A DNA stretch of 23,193 nucleotides. It comes from Pseudomonadota bacterium (GTDB lineage Bacteria > Pseudomonadota > Alphaproteobacteria > JAAXGF01). Both the position numbers and the translations under genes were made by a program. The notes under the pieces are model-generated. The model was not told the DNA's origin, did no database searches, and saw nothing but the letters and a program-made list of their open reading frames with translations. How positions within the stretch are numbered: the first letter of the stretch is position 1; every line of letters begins with the position of its first letter. The DNA lies in assembly GCA_022563655.1 (NCBI GenBank), contig JADFMW010000012.1, positions 1 to 23,193 of the forward strand. Direction: 5' to 3'. Positions 21,022 to 23,193 of the stretch are shown in pieces.

Positions 21022-23193
21022 ATGCCCGATCCGTTCGACCTCTCGACGTTTGAACCTGGCGATCCGGGCGATCCGGGCGACGCCCCGCCGCCGGCGAGCC
21101 CACCCGACGACTACCTGGCGCGGCTCAACGAGGCCCAGCGCGAGGCCGTCGCGGCGACCGAGGGACCCGTGCTGGTGCTCGCCGGCGCCGGCACCGGCAA
21201 GACCCGGGTGCTGACCACGCGCATCGCCCACATCCTGGTCACCGGGCGTGCCTGGCCCGGGCAGGTGCTCGCCGTGACGTTTACCAACAAGGCCGCGCGC
21301 GAGATGATCAGCCGCGTCGAGGCGCTGATCGGGCGCGGCGTCGAGGGCCTGTGGCTCGGCACCTTCCACGCCATCGGCGCGCGCATCCTGCGCCGCCACG
21401 CCGAGCTGGTCGGGCTCAAGTCCAACTACAGCATCATCGACACCGACGACCAGCTGCGTCTGGTGAAGCAGGTCTTGAGCGCCCACGACATCGACGAGAA
21501 GCGCTGGCCGGCACGGTCGCTGCTCGCCATCATCCAGCGCTGGAAGGACCGCGGCCTCGGTCCCGACACCGCCGACCCATCCCAGGGGCGCGAGTTCGCG
21601 GGCGGCCGCGCGGTGGCGCTCTATCGCGCCTATCAGGAGCGCCTCGCGGCGCTCAACGCGGCCGACTTCGGCGATCTCATCTTGCACTGCCTTACCCTGT
21701 TCACCGCGCACCGCGAGGTGCTCGAGGGCTGGCAGCGGCGCTTTCGCTACATCCTGGTCGACGAGTACCAAGACGCCAACGTCGCTCAGTATCTGTGGCT
21801 GCGCCTGCTCGCCCAGGCTCACAAGAACCTGTGCTGCGTCGGCGACGACGACCAGTCGATCTACGGCTGGCGCGGCGCCGAGGTCGGCAACATCCTCAGG
21901 TTCGAGCACGACTTCGCGGGCGCCCGCGTCATCCGGCTCGAACGCAACTACCGTTCGACCAAGCCGCTCCTGGGCGCCGCCTCGGGGCTGATCTCCCACA
22001 ACGCCGGGCGCCTCGGCAAGACGCTGTGGACCGACGAGGCCGGCGGCGACAAGGTGAGCGTGCGCGGCGTGTGGGACGACACCGAAGAAGCGCGGGTCGT
22101 CGGCGAGGAGATCGAGGCCCTCGGGAGCCGCGGCCACAGGCTTTCCGAGATCGCGGTGCTGGTGCGCGCCGGCTTCCAGACCCGCGCCTTCGAGGAACGC
22201 TTTCTCGCCATCGACCTGCCCTATCGCGTGATCGGCGGCTTGCGCTTTTACGAGCGTCAGGAAATCCGCGACGCGGTGGCCTATCTCCGCGTGCTGGCGC
22301 AGCGCGACGACGATCTCGCCTTCGAGCGCATCGTCAATTTGCCCCGGCGCGGCCTGGGCGAGGCCACCTTGCGGCTCGTGCACACCCTCGCCCGCGTCTC
22401 GGAGTGCTCGCTCTACCGGGCGGCGGAAATGCTGGTCGGAACCGACGAGTTGAGAGCGAAGCCGCGCGCCACGTTGGCCGGCTTGCTGGAAAAATTCTCC
22501 GCCTGGCGCCTCCTTGCCGAGGCGGCGCCGCACTGGGATGTGCTCGAGACAATGCTCGATGAATCGGGCTATCGCGACATGTGGAAGAAGGACAAAACCC
22601 CCCAGGCGCCGGGGCGTTTGGAAAATCTGGAGGAATTGACCGGCGCGCTCGAGGAATTCGAGAGCTTGGGCGACTTCCTGGAACATGTCAGCCTGGTCAT
22701 GGAGCGCGAGGATTCTCAGGGCGAGGAGATGGTCAATCTCATGACCCTGCACGGCGCCAAAGGCCTGGAATTCGACAGCGTCTTCCTGCCCGGTTGGGAA
22801 GAGGGCCTGTTTCCGCATCAGTTGGCGCTCGACGAAAGCGGCGCCGACGGCCTGGAAGAGGAGCGCCGCCTGGCCTATGTCGGCCTGACGCGGGCGCGCA
22901 TGCGGGTGCATATCCTAAGCGCCGCCAATCGCCAAATCCACAATCAGTGGGTCAGCGCCCTGCCGTCGCGTTTTATCGACGAATTGCCGGCTGAACATTG
23001 TGAAGCGCTTGACGGGCACGGCTTCCCCGTCATAGAGGCCATGGCGGGCATGGCCGGCGGTCGCCAAGGAGATTCCGGCGGCGCTTCCGGTTTCGCGCCC
23101 GGCCGCGCTCGGACGCGCCGCGCGCGCGCGCGCAGGGCCGCACGCGGCGTGGACGCCGAAGCCTGGCAGGAGGAACCCGCCGCCGGAACCTTC
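21022..23193 (+). CDS. uvrD: UvrD/PcrA-type ATP-dependent DNA helicase (3' partial)
   Basis: The gene starts at ATG 21022 and runs off the window after 724 codons with no stop. All superfamily 1A motifs are visible in order: Walker A AGAGTGKT (54-61), TFTNKAAREM, DEYQD (247-251), CCVGDDDQSIYGWRG, RLERNYRS, then MTLHGAKGLEFDSVFLPG and EERRLAYVGLTRARMRVHI. It is a 3'-5' helicase of nucleotide-excision and mismatch repair. Ahead of the motor core is an N-terminal extension of about 30 residues with GDPGDPGDAPPPASPP, built from 9-bp repeats. The C-terminal part becomes Arg/Gly-rich just before the window edge, as is common in alphaproteobacterial UvrD. Residue choice cannot separate UvrD from PcrA with certainty. 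Confidence 0.95.
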   Translation, partial: MPDPFDLSTFEPGDPGDPGDAPPPASPPDDYLARLNEAQREAVAATEGPVLVLAGAGTGKTRVLTTRIAHILVTGRAWPGQVLAVTFTNKAAREMISRVEALIGRGVEGLWLGTFHAIGARILRRHAELVGLKSNYSIIDTDDQLRLVKQVLSAHDIDEKRWPARSLLAIIQRWKDRGLGPDTADPSQGREFAGGRAVALYRAYQERLAALNAADFGDLILHCLTLFTAHREVLEGWQRRFRYILVDEYQDANVAQYLWLRLLAQAHKNLCCVGDDDQSIYGWRGAEVGNILRFEHDFAGARVIRLERNYRSTKPLLGAASGLISHNAGRLGKTLWTDEAGGDKVSVRGVWDDTEEARVVGEEIEALGSRGHRLSEIAVLVRAGFQTRAFEERFLAIDLPYRVIGGLRFYERQEIRDAVAYLRVLAQRDDDLAFERIVNLPRRGLGEATLRLVHTLARVSECSLYRAAEMLVGTDELRAKPRATLAGLLEKFSAWRLLAEAAPHWDVLETMLDESGYRDMWKKDKTPQAPGRLENLEELTGALEEFESLGDFLEHVSLVMEREDSQGEEMVNLMTLHGAKGLEFDSVFLPGWEEGLFPHQLALDESGADGLEEERRLAYVGLTRARMRVHILSAANRQIHNQWVSALPSRFIDELPAEHCEALDGHGFPVIEAMAGMAGGRQGDSGGASGFAPGRARTRRARARRAARGVDAEAWQEEPAAGTF

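Overview
The window is high-GC DNA from an alphaproteobacterium, probably Rhodospirillales-like. This rests on the fabI-aroC gene pair, a hopanoid-type HpnA epimerase, a DUF4169 protein, a Rickettsia-type 17-kDa surface-antigen lipoprotein, a giant AsmA protein and very strong G/C third-position bias. The exact taxon cannot be read from the sequence.

Region 1 (1-2398) is foreign-looking. It holds the end of a small phage- or island-type gene, an orphan terminase-small-subunit-like gene, and a visibly AT-richer gene for an AbiEii-type nucleotidyltransferase with no AbiEi partner in view. It ends exactly at the 3' half of a tRNA-Arg(CCT) gene (2349-2398) with no 5' half. That is the classic scar at the far end of an element integrated into a tRNA gene, so the element extends left out of the window and host DNA begins at about 2399.

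Region 2 (2399-5466) is gene-poor and repeat-rich. It has a conserved 148-aa protein of unknown function, a small exported protein and a TetR-family regulator, all on the minus strand. Four copies of one 18-bp palindrome (TGAGTG-N6-CACTCA type) lie among them. One covers the predicted tetR transcription start; the others lie in the two gaps in front of the other two genes. I read this as a small TetR regulon. Tandem arrays of 10, 12, 13 and 15 bp fill the gaps.

Region 3 (5467-12825) holds a small conserved protein and HpnA (probably one operon), a convergent short MetE-like methyltransferase, a PfkB-family sugar kinase, a SAM methyltransferase, inositol-1-phosphate synthase, a cupin and a glycine-zipper lipoprotein. 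The long leader before the inositol synthase contains nested inverted repeats that could form a structured RNA.

Region 4 (12826-23193) is housekeeping DNA. It holds the fabI-aroC operon with a good sigma70 promoter, a convergent 1194-residue AsmA protein, a DUF4169 protein, an FAD-linked D-lactate/2-hydroxyacid dehydrogenase, a divergent hot-dog thioesterase and the first 724 codons of a UvrD/PcrA helicase that runs off the window.

A striking trait of the whole window is more than a dozen short tandem duplications (units of 9-19 bp) with unrelated unit sequences. They sit mostly at gene edges and between genes, and some have been absorbed in frame into proteins.
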